A stretch of 64,000 nucleotides of DNA from Apoderus coryli (taxonomy: Eukaryota > Arthropoda > Insecta > Coleoptera > Attelabidae). Location: the NCBI GenBank assembly GCA_911728435.2, contig OU452199.1:9372860-9436859 (forward strand), written 5' to 3'. Positions within the stretch are counted from its first letter, which is position 1. Each line of letters opens with the position of its first letter. The position numbers and the translations under genes are program-made. The notes under the pieces are model-generated. The model was not told the DNA's origin. It ran no database searches and worked only from the letters and a program-made list of their open reading frames with translations. Positions 53,820 to 64,000 of the stretch are shown here, one piece after another.

Positions 53820-54720
53820 TTGCTAGAAGAAACCGGCACTTGTATGTGGTAAACAATCAACCTGTTTTGGGTTTCCCCATTTCTGACGTTGTTGTAATCG
53901 CGGAATGCGCGGTGAGCACGGCGCACTATGGGATGGCCACCGATGGATGGATTGAATAAGGAACATATAATTTGTATTTTAATCGTTATGCAACATTGTT
54001 CTATCAAATTGTATTGTATGTTCTTTATGCAAATATATTTTACTGTTTATACAATTTTTCCTTATACAAACAGATCATTTATTACCATGCAATATTTGTA
54101 TAACTCTTATGCTCACGTTTCCAGAAAAAAGTGTTCATTTGTAGCAATAATACCATATTTCTACGTAATACAAAATTGTTATGTTAATTATATTGGACTA
54201 TATTATGAGTAATAAACAGGACCCAATACAAAAATTGCATAGACCGAATTTTCTCAGTGTACCGTGTCGGACACTTCATGCGCTATAATGATAGTAAATA
54301 AGTAAGAACCCCAGATTCATGTGTCGTGCGCAAATCAGGATGACTTCCTTCTGCGTCCTTGGTGCTAAGTTATTTGTTATTTTCTTGCTAGTAGGGAACC
54401 ATAAGGCTCACACAGTGCCGTAGATAACCCTACGAAAATTGCAAAGTATGTGCATATTTAAGGGACAGACCCACATGCACAGGTTTCACTTTCTATTGCG
54501 GATGGAAAATCTTCGGGAACGTACGCTAGCATCAGGGTTTCATCATCTGATTTTAACCCTATGGATCTTAAGAAGGAGAGGTCAGCGGCATTGCAACTGT
54601 GTATTAATAAACTTATATTTTATTATAAGTCTCTGTTTGTGAATATTGGAAAGACAGGTCACCTTTGTACCTTTCGGATTGTTGGATTGCGCGGTCCAAG
54701 TCAATTATTCAGGCTTCACC
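53820..54720. other. Unannotated stretch with a short GC-richer part
   Basis: 53820-53960 is richer in G and C. On the plus strand it gives a ~45-codon open frame (PVLGFPISDVVVIAECAVST...), and the minus strand is also open. Neither is recognisable, so I make no gene call. Confidence 0.35.
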
Positions 54721-54724
54721 GGAA

Positions 54725-54940
54725 GTCAAGTATCGTTATCTAGTACTATACGACGATATGGAGCTCTGGTATCTCCTGAATCAAGTCTCACCACTGATCT
54801 TTGTACAGTCACTAGTATCCGTATTTTGTGCAGTCAAGTATCGTTATCTAGTACTATGCGACGATACGGAGCTCTGGTATCGCCTGAAACAAGTCTCACC
54901 ACTGATCTTTGTACACTAGTATCCGTATTTTGTGCGATGC
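54725..54940 (+). repeat. Two-copy tandem duplication, 108-bp unit
   Basis: GTCAAGTATCGTTATCTAGT starts at 54725 and again at 54833. The copies share the following ~100 bases with a few substitutions and one 3-base indel. Each carries GGAGCTCTGGTAT and CAAGTCTCACCACTGATC. The origin of the unit is unknown. Confidence 0.88.
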
Positions 54941-54944
54941 TGCT

Positions 54945-56080
54945 TGATGGACTGAAGCACATTATCACATGAGTTACGTCCGCGGTAATTCGGCAGTTAT
55001 GCGGCAGCCTTTAGTAGTAATAAGAATTTCAGCATTTCTGTATTATATCACACCCTGCACACTTTCCTAATCTTAGCCTTCATCTTCTCTACACGACTCC
55101 TAGCCCTTAAATGAAAATTCACGATGGCGGCAATCTCAAAAGTGTTTGCGGTACACGCCTACACAAGCTTCATCTTGACAATGTGTCCACGATATTTTAG
55201 GGTGAATCATTAACCACGTGGCGTGTTCATAAATTTATCCAGTCATATGAGTGTTTATTCTATATTAATTAATTAATATATTAGAGGTCTGAACGCTAAA
55301 CAATTTTCAAATTCAATAACCTTTTTTTTTTTGTATAGTGTATACCCATAAATCTGAAACAAGCCCTACAAATCTCATCAATAACAATTGCTATATATCG
55401 ATATTGAAAAAAACGACCGAATTGGAAATTATTCATTTAAGTTACGTGGCTCGATTACTACGACAAAAATTGGGTTTTTAAATTAGCGGTTAGGGAAAAG
55501 GGTCAGATAAACAAACAGCCAAACAGAGGGCCATCAGTCATGTTAAACCTGTAAACGGTTTGGCATAGAACAACACGGTTTCAGTTTGATGTTTAGCTAA
55601 AATTTGATGCGTTATATATTTTTTATTATTCACCGTAAAAAATGTTTTCAAACTAGTGTAAATGGCATATTCCACTACTTAATCATAAACATGTTTAGTG
55701 CTAACACAATATATGAAATATTTGACCATAACTATAATAAGTCCACACAACACCTCTTCAAATTAGTACAGATTTAACAGCAAATGTATTTTTTCCTTCG
55801 AGATGTATTGGCTTTTTATAGTTTCTCTGTGTTCAAGTATATCTTTTAGAGCTAAAATGATTACGTTCACAATAGTAGAGACATAAGCAGGTGGAGGTAT
55901 GCGCCATATATAGAGGCAGGACAGAGGATTTCGATGCGATTACAATCGCAGTTGTCTGCCTATTGGCTTTTAAAAAATGCTGCTGCTTATCTTTTGCTCG
56001 GTCGGATACCTAATATAGTATACTACATCCGTAGTAAAGTAAATATAATTATTATTTATCTTGTGTCTTTAGGTTTTAAA
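54945..56080. other. Unannotated stretch
   Basis: Nothing recognised. Confidence 0.4.
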
Positions 56081-56185
56081 ATGTTGACTCGTTGTTGCGT
56101 GGTAAATTGTAAAAGCAATCACGCGAAAGGTGTGTTAGTTGTGTGTGTAGACATGAAGTCTTCAGTTTCATTTGGGTGCAATTAA
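56081..56185 (+). CDS. THAP-like first exon fragment
   Basis: ATG 56081 opens MLTRCCVVNCKSNHAKG, the CxxxxC start typical of THAP domains (M.TRCCV.xCxSN). A possible donor AAAG/GTGTGT follows near 56135; otherwise the frame runs to TAA 56185. The FP and C-x2-H parts of the domain are not visible downstream. This may be a relic of a THAP gene or a P-like element. Confidence 0.35.
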   Translation: MLTRCCVVNCKSNHAKGVLVVCVDMKSSVSFGCN

Positions 56186-56189
56186 GATA

Positions 56190-57240
56190 TTTTGTGGTAT
56201 CACCACAAAGTGTTCGAAACCCAAACAAAAATATACGAAAATAACACAATTTACGAATACACTCCTCAAGTTTCTTAGGTAACTACGTATTGCCAGTTTG
56301 AACAGTTTTTTTTTTTGTGCTAGAAAAGCACGGAGCAAATATGGAGTACCTTGAGAGTAGCAAGCATGATACACTTACCACTGGCAACATTGGTTTTTCT
56401 TAACCGCCGGACTACTTTTTATAGTAAATGTGTTCTGTTTAGTTGTTGCGATATCAATTATTACTGTTTACTTTAGCTATATCTACGTAAAATTACGAAA
56501 TTCAATATGACTTGTCACATATGTTAATAAAATGTGGCCAGAGATATGCAGCATATCCCCAAATTTATCTATGATTAATTCACGGCGTTCCAACATGTGT
56601 GGGTATTCCGCAATACAATTGTCCGAACTTTTAGGTTTTGTCCTTTATTCTAACATCAAAAAACGAATATCTGATAAAAAAAAACCGCAGATGTTAGTGA
56701 ATATATTGTTTCGTATAAAAACCACTTCATTCCACAGATTTTTTTTTCGTCCCTCATTCACATGTGTAGCACAAAATAATCAACATCAGATGAGTTTGAC
56801 AAGCAAAAAATTCTGAAAATGCTCTTTTGATCATCGTTAACACTAATTAGACTTCATTTAGTTCCACAATAAAACAATGGTGGATATTTTTTCATCTACC
56901 ATCGCCGCGTAGAGTTATCATGCCCCATTATTATCCCTATATTATAGGCTTCGTATGTTTAAGAGCGCGATTGAAGTGTGCTCAGGATTTTTTATCATGA
57001 CGTTCTCTCAAATGATTTCTAATAACACGACTATTGTGAAATGCAAATAAAGCTCTTTATGGGGTATAATTCATTTTGTTTGGCTCAATTTGAGCTTCAA
57101 GATAAATGCGATTTGGAATATTATTTCGCGTTGAACACTCTTCAACCTGTAAGTAAAATTGGATGAAAACATTAAGATCGGCTTAAGAACTTTGGTATAA
57201 TATGTAATAAAAATTGATGGATAACTTGCAATAATTGTGC
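56190..57240. other. Unannotated AT-rich stretch
   Basis: Nothing recognised. Confidence 0.4.
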
Positions 57241-57488
57241 TTGTCAGGGGCGTAGTGCTCAGTGTTCCGCGTGCTCCACGAACCCGGTATACTCAAGGGG
57301 CCCGGTACTGCATTCTGCATCTTTTCTATATTAAATACCTATAAATTGTAGAATTTTCTTACATTTATTTGACTTGATAAAAAGTTTTATCACAAATTAT
57401 ATTGACTTCTTATAACAAAACAGAGGCTGATGTAGCAAATTCTTTGAAAAAATGACTAGAAATATTTGAAACTATCATATTAATTGTT

Positions 57489-58260
57489 TTGCAACCAAAA
57501 AATTTTAAATGTATTGATGCTCTTTCGAAACTACTGCAAAATAATCTGCAAAACCTTGAACAAGCCTCAAAAATGTTTAATACTGCTCTCGAAAATATCA
57601 AAACACTTAGAAATAATTTTGATTTATTGAGAAGCGTATCAAGTAGTTTGGCTGCGGAATGGGGAATAAAGGCACAAAAGAGAATATCTAGGCATAAACG
57701 ATTTTTTGATGAAAAGAAATATAATTTCCAAGTAGAATCAAATGGAGACAGGTTCTAAATAAAAGTTTTTTATAAAACGTTAGCTAATAGAATATCTCAG
57801 TTAAAAAATAGGACGTCTGGGATAAGTGAAATTTGCAAAACTTTTCGTGGATCATCTGCAGATGTGTTAGGCGATAATTCAGTTTCTGATCCTGAATTGT
57901 ATGGGATGGATCAGAAATTGTATGTCAAATATTCCGATACGATACCGTCTCAACCTGTTTCATTTAGGAATTGTTTTAAGCGTGATTTATGTAAGGTAAA
58001 ATCAATCAAAAACCTAATGGAATTTATATTGAAAATTTCAGTAGTAGTAGTAGCTTCAGTGAAATTTGACGGCTTGCTACATTTTCCTGTATCTGTAGCA
58101 ACAGCCGAAAGTTCACTTTCCAAGTGTTCTTAGAACCATCATGGGATAGGAAAGGTTGTCGGGTTGTCAAATCTGTCAATTGAGACCGGATTGCGCGAAA
58201 TATAGACATGCGAATATTAAGGCGAAAAATTTTCTTTTTAATTAGACCAGTTATTTTATT
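57489..58260 (+). pseudogene. hAT transposase (ZMYM1-like) C-terminal part, broken
   Basis: The frame 57489-57758 gives a helical region (ALSKLLQNNLQNLEQASKMF, NNFDLLRSVSS). After a stop it continues in a second frame with a segment before LLHFPVSVATAESSLSKCS at about 58067-58130. That matches the LPVTVASAERSFSKLKLIK motif next to the last catalytic residue in hAT dimerisation regions. A further shifted piece (about 58135-58260) resembles SxERLSGL...IE. N-terminal zinc fingers are absent. Its motif set is the same superfamily as 18073-18840. Confidence 0.7.
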
Positions 58261-58317
58261 ATGCCTAATAATTCTTATATGTACAGGGTAGCTACTATTT
58301 AATAGTGCAAGACATTT

Positions 58318-59099
58318 AACCGTGCAAGATGGAGACTTGCTTAAATTAGACAAAAGGTGCGGTGTTTGATGCCTATTTAAAATCTCTTTACTGTGTAAAG
58401 AAATTCTTTTTGGCTTTGGAAATACAGTGCGATTTGCGAAAAATGCCAAATCCTATTTTCTTAAATATTTCGAAAACTGTTGATTTTCGAGAGAAAGTTT
58501 TAAATCAAAAGTTTAATGGTTCGAACTTCTAATATGTCGATAACATGGCACTTTCAAAATCAACACGTCTTTTGCAGCTGCGACCACCAACCTTGTTTTT
58601 TCAAATACAGACCTGCATTGTTTTTTGCTTCGCTAAAATACGAAATGTGTTACTACATAATGCCCATTAAAATACATTATTTTCGCGCAGCAAAAATAGT
58701 GCAGGTCTGTATCACGGAAAAATCATTGATGATGACTAATCGAAACGTCGAGATCATACCTGAGTTGTACCTTATTTTAAGGGTAGTGACAAACCATTTT
58801 AGGAAACAAAATTTAAAATGCAGGTTCGAATTTAAAAAAAAAAACAAAGTTGTTGGTGGCAGCTGTAAGGTAAAACGGCGGACGTTAATTTTGAAAGTGC
58901 CGTCTTGTAGACATATTAGAACCATTAAACTCTTGATTTTAAACTTTGTGTCGAAAATCAATAGTTTCCAAAATATTTATTATTATTTGTTTATTATGTA
59001 ACAAGCAATTCGTAAAAATAATTAGCCTACATAAATAGTAAAGAGAAGAGAAAATTGCAACTTTTGTCTAATTTAACTAACTTTCTATCTTGCACGGTT
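58318..59099. repeat. 782-bp inverted repeat inside the hAT element
   Basis: AACCGTGCAAGAT (58318-58330) faces ATCTTGCACGGTT (59087-59099). Imperfect pairing continues inward for about 300 bp per arm, through TTAAATTAGACAAAAG, TTGATTTTCGA, GGCACTTTCAAAAT and CCACCAAC. The centre (about 58606-58711) holds a smaller hairpin, CAGACCTGCA/TGCAGGTCTG. A MITE or foldback element, with no TSD found. Confidence 0.8.
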
Positions 59100-59869
59100 C
59101 AAGAAATATCATGTATATTTTTTAGTTTTTATTTTTGAAATTGTGCTTTGGTTAAGTTTGTTTGATTTCTTAATAAATGTATAAATATTAGAAATTCCTT
59201 GGAACACAGGCCCGTAACGGCATCACTACGCCCCCTGGTGATTGTCATGAATGTTGTCATGCCTATACATCTGAGCATTGCATTTTAGATAGTTGACACA
59301 AATGGTAATAATTTATTGATTAACTGTTATTAATATTTATTATAATCAGCAGTTAATTTGACCATTGTTGTCGAATATATATAAGATTATCTTCATGTTT
59401 ACTTTGATATTATAGATATTACATAATACAGTAATGGGATTAGGTTTGCTCGGTTTTCTGTATTTATCTCGAAATCACTCTATATCACGCAAATGAAATT
59501 CAGCATAAAGGATAATTAATTATAAATGCGTTAACATGTTAGCTATGACTGGTTATTACAGTACAAAACGAGACATTAATTATTGTGTCTCAGAAGATAA
59601 AACGTAATTATTGTTATTCGGGGTGCCAGTTTATGGAACTAATTTATACCACGGCTGATTAACTACAACATTTAATAATTTATATGGTCTATAGAGGCTG
59701 TCCGCAAATAATCCGTTATTATTATTTTGATATGGGTAATTATTGTGGGTCTTCAGGTTTTGGTGTCAAAGTTTTATGGCTAAAACGGTTTTTTCACCAA
59801 AATTAAAAAACCAGTTACTTTGGCCACGTACTTGTACCTATACATGAAATTTTGCTTTATTTCAGTACA

Positions 59870-60515
59870 ACAGCTGGCTCTAATAGCATATCTCCTCAGC
59901 TTTTTAAAGAAGGAGGACATGTGATATTGGAACATTCTCATGTGTTCCTGCTGAAATGCGAGATGCCTCATTTGTTACTATATTTAAGAAGGGGATAGGG
60001 CCGTATGTGGAAACTATCATGGTATATCTCTCCTCGGAATGGTACAGCCGCCATGATATTTAGTGCCAGGCAAAAAGTCGTGGAAGCAAAATCGTCCTCT
60101 ATACATGACTTTTATAGACCTTGTCAAGGCGTTCCACTCCGTTAACCGTGAGGCTCTGTGAAGAATATTGAAGCTCAACGGATGTCCCCAGAAATTCAGC
60201 CGGCAACTTCGACTCCTTCACGATAGTATGAAAGCAGCAGTTCTTAACATTAGTGGACGGAGAGAGCCCTTTGCTGGCCTAAAGCAGGGTTGTGTCATTG
60301 CACCGACCTTGTTTTCGATTTTTGTCGGAACGGTCATTCAACTTGTTAAGGATGAACTGACGTGTGGAATAGAGATCGTTTGCATATTTAATGTCGGCGG
60401 ACTCTTAAACCTTTGTAGACTGCAAGCTGGGACGAAGTCCTTCAGCTTCAATACGCGGATAACAATGTTGTCAGTGATGTGTTACAGACTATACTTTTTC
60501 TACGACTGCAACTGA
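59870..60515 (+). pseudogene. Non-LTR reverse transcriptase domain remnant
   Basis: Across several frames I read VPAEMRDASFVTIFKKG, GNYHGISLL, MIFSARQKVVEAK, TFIDLVKAFHSVNRE, a stop, LKLNGCPQKF, then an open frame (60168-60515) with LKQGCVIAPTLFSIFV and a degraded FNVGGLLNLCRL. These match RT blocks (KKGDR, NYRGISLL, FxDLxKAFDxV, GVKQGCVLAP, DGxLFNLRRL). This type is common in RTE/CR1-like elements of animals. The catalytic YADD block is not present. Multiple stops and shifts; dead. Confidence 0.75.
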
Positions 60516-60519
60516 ATTC

Positions 60520-63200
60520 CCTAATCTCAGGCAGGGTACAAATTAGCTCTTCTTCGCTAGACATTGTATTGAAAAAGTTCTATATCAATTTATATAGGTA
60601 GGTTTTTTTAAAACTTCAAAACCAAGATAATATAATTAATAACTTACCTCAATGTGTATAAGTAGATATCTGATAAATAATATAAATAAAGAATTAAACC
60701 TAAGAGACTTTCAAATAATGACATATAATATATGTCAAACAAATTCCACAATTTGTCCTTCTGTCAAAACTTAAATATAAACACTTAAAAAAAATTCAAT
60801 AAGATATTATATTGAAAGGTGAAACAGTTGTTATATAGATTTTAAATATATCTGACCCATTTCTCTCTATACGAATAATTATTAATTACGCTAAAACACC
60901 GCTGTGTAATTATAAATTCCGCTAAAGTTATAGGCAACCCTTAATACGTCATTCTGTAACACTATTATGGAATATTCAATATTCTGTAACAGTTATTGAC
61001 ATCAGAATACCTATATTCTAAAACAGTCGTCGAAAACACTTTATTTTATCACATTTTTGACACAAATGGAATAAAAGTCACAAGACAAAAAAGTTAGGTT
61101 ATAATTAATGCAAGGCGTTTATTTGGTATGGTCATCCTTTTTTATTCAATTTCATGTCAGTTTACGAAATTGAATTAGGTGAATAAATATGCTACATTTG
61201 ATTAATTCATCTTTACTCATTTCGAAAATATTTCAAAAAAATCGTCCTCAGGCAGTCAGTCATCTTTACCAACATTCCTTTTTCGAAAAATTGCAATTTA
61301 TGTTTTTTTCATGATTAGACGTCCTCAATTCGCTCACAAATTTTGACCACCTATTTTAGAAACATCTTGTATATTAAGTCCATCATTGAAAGAAAAAACT
61401 AACAGCCGATCATGTGTGTATAAAGTTATTTTGCGTCTTATATACCTAATTTTTACCCAATTCAAAGTAGACATAAAACAACGTTGACAATACCAATGCG
61501 GCGTTGATATACTTACATAATGTACTTGAAACAGAAATGAATAGTATCCAGTTTCACCGTAAAACTCCCTTGTGTCAATCATAACTCACTCTATATATTC
61601 TATTCTAACCCAAAATAAATAATTATTAATAAATATATTTAAGGAAAAACGACCATAACATTAGGAAGTATTTTTCCGTTTTCTTCAAAGAAAATGTAGG
61701 TATTCAACTTTAACCGGGTCACTTATACATATAACAAGAAAATATAGTTGGAAGCGCACACCATGCATAAAATGCAATCAAAATTCACTTATTTGGCATT
61801 TGTTTTGCGTCGCCCTTAATGCCACCGGCACATTAGACTTTATATCCAGCCTTCCACAATCTGGAATGCTTTTTATATATTTTTGTTCCACGTTTTTTAC
61901 TTTTCAGAAATGCGATAGTTTTCCTGTCACATAACAGAGTTGTCCTAATTCGGGTTCAAATCTCTTTTACGAATTATTTCAAACGTAAACATGTAGACAG
62001 ATACGAGTATATCTACCTAATATGTTCCAGTTTTGTCAATATTATGCTACAAGCGTTTGTTGAGGTTTGCGACAATAATATGTCCGATTTATGACTTGTT
62101 CCGAAATCATCCTGATATGAAACAATAAAGGAAGTATGAAAAAGCCGATTGGCCTCAATACGGAGTAATTTTACCGACTGAACAAACTTCTAACAGAAAA
62201 GAGCATCAACAACAGCAAGCTTAGTCGAGCGAAACTGGAATCAATTTGACCTATTTTAAACATAAACTTTTTGTGTCCACAAACAGCATAGCAGGCGAAA
62301 CGGATTTTGTCAGGTCTTATGTGTCTTTCGTTCAAATTATAAAAAATTTTGTTAAAAGTCGAAGTAAAATGCTTAATTAAAACTGTACCAAAAATGTCTA
62401 CAGTAAATTACTCTTCTCTCTGGTTAAAGTTCAATACATTTAACTGTTAGGTCAAGTATGTGAGAAAAATGCCAGTGACTTATAATGCTTATATCCTGAC
62501 TGTTCTCAAATAACAGAGGAACAGAAATGCCGATGATTTTTTGCTTCTTTCTTTGTATAAATAAAAAGTAAAATTAATATTCAGAGCTTGCTCTCCCGAC
62601 TTATAGAGGCAAAGTGTCTTATGGCGTGTTACTTGAATATTAGGAGAATTTATGTCTCCGATTAATTTATGGCGATTTTCATTTAGACAACAATAAATAC
62701 ATTTCGGAAATACTCATATTTATATGTGACCCGTTTCAGTCTTATGGTACCCATTTTACGTACAGGCGGACTGCAGTCAATGAACTGACAAATTTAATCT
62801 GCAGATTTGGACTACGACAGACCAAACACGTTCAGTTACGTAGGAAGGATGTGTTCTACTGGGCATCGTCTAGCAGTCCTCGAGCTGCAGGCTGCCTCAA
62901 TATTTGCCGCGAGGTTTTCGAAAATTTTTGCGGAAATATAAGATTTTTATTAATTGATAAAATATTGTAGAATTTAGAATTATTTGAACTCTACTTGGCA
63001 ATTGGGCCCCGTAAACAAGCGCTAGGGTTGCCGATCTTTCAGCAAAGTTTGTATTTTTGGAATCAATATAGATCGAAAGAAAAATAATCGATTCGCGATT
63101 AAATCGGTCTAATTAAGAACGATCTTTAAGAAAGCGATATTTTGACTTTTAATTTGTTATAGCAGCTTCTGTATATGAACAGCAAAACTATTCGAAAGTT
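60520..63200. other. Mostly unannotated; one dispersed repeat fragment
   Basis: 60890-60960 is similar to the reverse complement of 17063-17130. The rest has only short ORFs. The 62750-62940 part is less AT-rich but has no identifiable frame. Confidence 0.4.
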
Positions 63201-63207
63201 AAATGTT

Positions 63208-63519
63208 TTGCGAGGCTTCGCGCCTGCGTGGTCTTTGTAATTGTATGTATGTGGTCGAGGTAATGTTATGAGTGTAGATCAGTGGTTAGGTACGTGCTTT
63301 GCGAGCGGAAGGTCGTAAGTTCAAATCCATGCTATTCTTGCAATTTTTTTATTTCTAATTTTTGAATAAAGTAGTTAGGAAGTTGGTTATTTTAGGACAT
63401 TATTATTATTATGAGTGTATTGTCACTATAGATTTTAAATCTTTGACGAAAACATAATATTGAAACAACCAGACAACGATCAAAGCATTCTCATTGCGCC
63501 GCGGCGTGAAGCCTCGCAA
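63208..63519 (+). repeat. Inverted-repeat-bounded element with tRNA-like core
   Basis: TTGCGAGGCTTCGCGCC (63208-63224) and GGCGTGAAGCCTCGCAA (63503-63519) are inverted with one mismatch. The 312-bp unit contains the tRNA-like sequence 63268-63340 and no ORF. A MITE carrying a tRNA-like promoter, or a SINE captured inside a MITE, would both fit. Confidence 0.6.
63268..63340 (+). other. tRNA-Ala(TGC)-like sequence
   Basis: An A-box-like TAGATCAGTGGTTAGG (63275-63290), a loop TTTGCGA with GC/GC next to it (anticodon TGC), and a B-box AGTTCAAATCC (63318-63328), then a T run ending near 63350 that could stop RNA polymerase III. The acceptor and T-stem pair poorly, so it is a relic or a SINE-type promoter. 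Confidence 0.55.
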
Positions 63520-64000
63520 TAGATTTGAGTTAAGTTTATTTATATTCAGAATATAAATTGAAATAAAATTTTTGTTCAGCTAATTTGAGTTATTCTAAAG
63601 TTTACATTATTTTAAAACAAAAATTAAAATGACATTTTCCGCAAACAGTTTTTGGGGTGTTTATATTTTGAAAAGTGTCTAGAATGTAAAGCAGAAACAT
63701 GTTTTCATGTAACTGGTTTCAGTTACTCTAAAGTCGAGAACATGAAATAAAGCATTGCCGCAGAATTTTTTTTTTTGTAATTTTGTGCTTCTATATATCC
63801 TGATAAAAAATTTATATAAAACTGGTTTATGCTAAAAATATTCACCCAAAAAATATACCAGGAAGAGAGAGAGAACTTGGTAATTGTCGATAAACATCAA
63901 TAAATCCTGTGAGAAATGATGCTTAATTTAAAGTCACCTTTGACATTTTTTTGAACCCTTTTAAGTCGGTATCGTACGACCGGGACTGATAAATAACAGC

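Larger units (their letters stand above)
57245..59237 (+). mobile_element. hAT element with inverted tips and near-perfect 8-bp duplication
   Basis: The left tip is CAGGGGCGTAGTG. The right tip, on the other strand, is CAGGGGGCGTAGTG, and both lead into sequences containing GTGTTCC. The flanks are GTGCTTGT (57237-57244) and GTGATTGT (59238-59245), seven of eight matching. Length is 1993 bp. It holds a decayed transposase C-terminal part and an internal inverted repeat. Confidence 0.82.

Noticed and set aside
53820..53960. GC-richer segment open on both strands next to the 2.06-kb transposon
   Set aside because: Neither frame resembles a known protein and there are no splice signals or start context, so I did not call a gene.
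58740..58765. TTGATGA...GAAACGTC, another hammerhead-like word order
   Set aside because: The first box has U instead of the invariant C and stem II is at best three pairs. Left out of the ribozyme set.
58516..59001. 161-codon ORF in the hAT interior
   Set aside because: It runs through the arms and loop of the inverted repeat and has no protein motif, so it is a chance ORF.
1..64000. CRISPR arrays, operons, bacterial promoters or a gene cluster
   Set aside because: The repeats found are transposon-derived or satellites with no spacer structure, and all recognisable genes are eukaryotic mobile-element genes.

Overview
This window looks like a stretch of an AT-rich, transposon-dense insect genome, possibly a large one. 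The evidence is the mix of element families: BEL/Pao and Ty3/gypsy LTR elements, two or more clades of non-LTR elements, mariner and other Tc1/mariner-like families, and hAT elements of the ZMYM1-like type. There is also spliced THAP-type coding sequence and no bacterial-style gene packing. I cannot name the species. No complete single-copy host gene is visible. The only host-like candidates are a short THAP-type exon pair (27255-27673), a THAP-like first exon (56081-56185), a possible signal-anchor exon (25331-25495) and an unidentified coding remnant (49538-50074).

Layout. 1-5182: 3' part of a Ty3/gypsy element with a long open polyprotein, followed by a 53-bp tandem array and a possible 3' LTR. 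5931-9830: a foldback element, a broken non-LTR 3' end, a second foldback, and copy A of a dispersed repeat carrying a tRNA-Ala-like insert. 10200-16100: transposase remnants, another foldback, a minisatellite and GC-rich palindromic islands. 17505-19815: an element with long inverted repeats that has been split by a hAT element with a perfect 8-bp target duplication. 20296-25812: a decayed mariner-like element, further transposase and reverse transcriptase remnants, and two weak coding candidates. 27255-27673: THAP exon pair. 29581-38583: a nest in which a BEL/Pao element with two apparently identical 478-bp LTRs and an uninterrupted 1753-codon ORF sits at the tip of a mariner element, which itself holds a 5'-truncated non-LTR insertion with a 16-bp target duplication. 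41296-45778: copy B of the dispersed repeat, then a CR1/L2/Jockey-like element with an intact 926-codon endonuclease/reverse transcriptase ORF. 47420-53810: a second mariner-like copy with its own insertion, then a 2.06-kb element with ~350-bp terminal inverted repeats and a single frameshift in its transposase. 57245-60515: a hAT element containing a 780-bp inverted repeat, and an RT remnant. 63208-63519: an inverted-repeat-bounded element with a tRNA-like core.

The most interesting signal is RNA-level. Two related short dispersed repeats (38612-38745 and 50431-50562) each carry a hammerhead-ribozyme-type fold: a CUGANGA box, a paired stem II, a GAA(A) box, a short stem III and a GUC cleavage triplet. 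Each copy has one different defect. Looser hammerhead-like cores recur inside three foldback elements (5931-6321, 8636-8808, 12458-12665). This suggests that ribozyme-bearing retroelements (Penelope-like or retrozyme/SINE-like) have been active in this genome.

The genes do not form a pathway. They are independent mobile elements in different stages of decay, and nested target duplications give a partial order of insertion.
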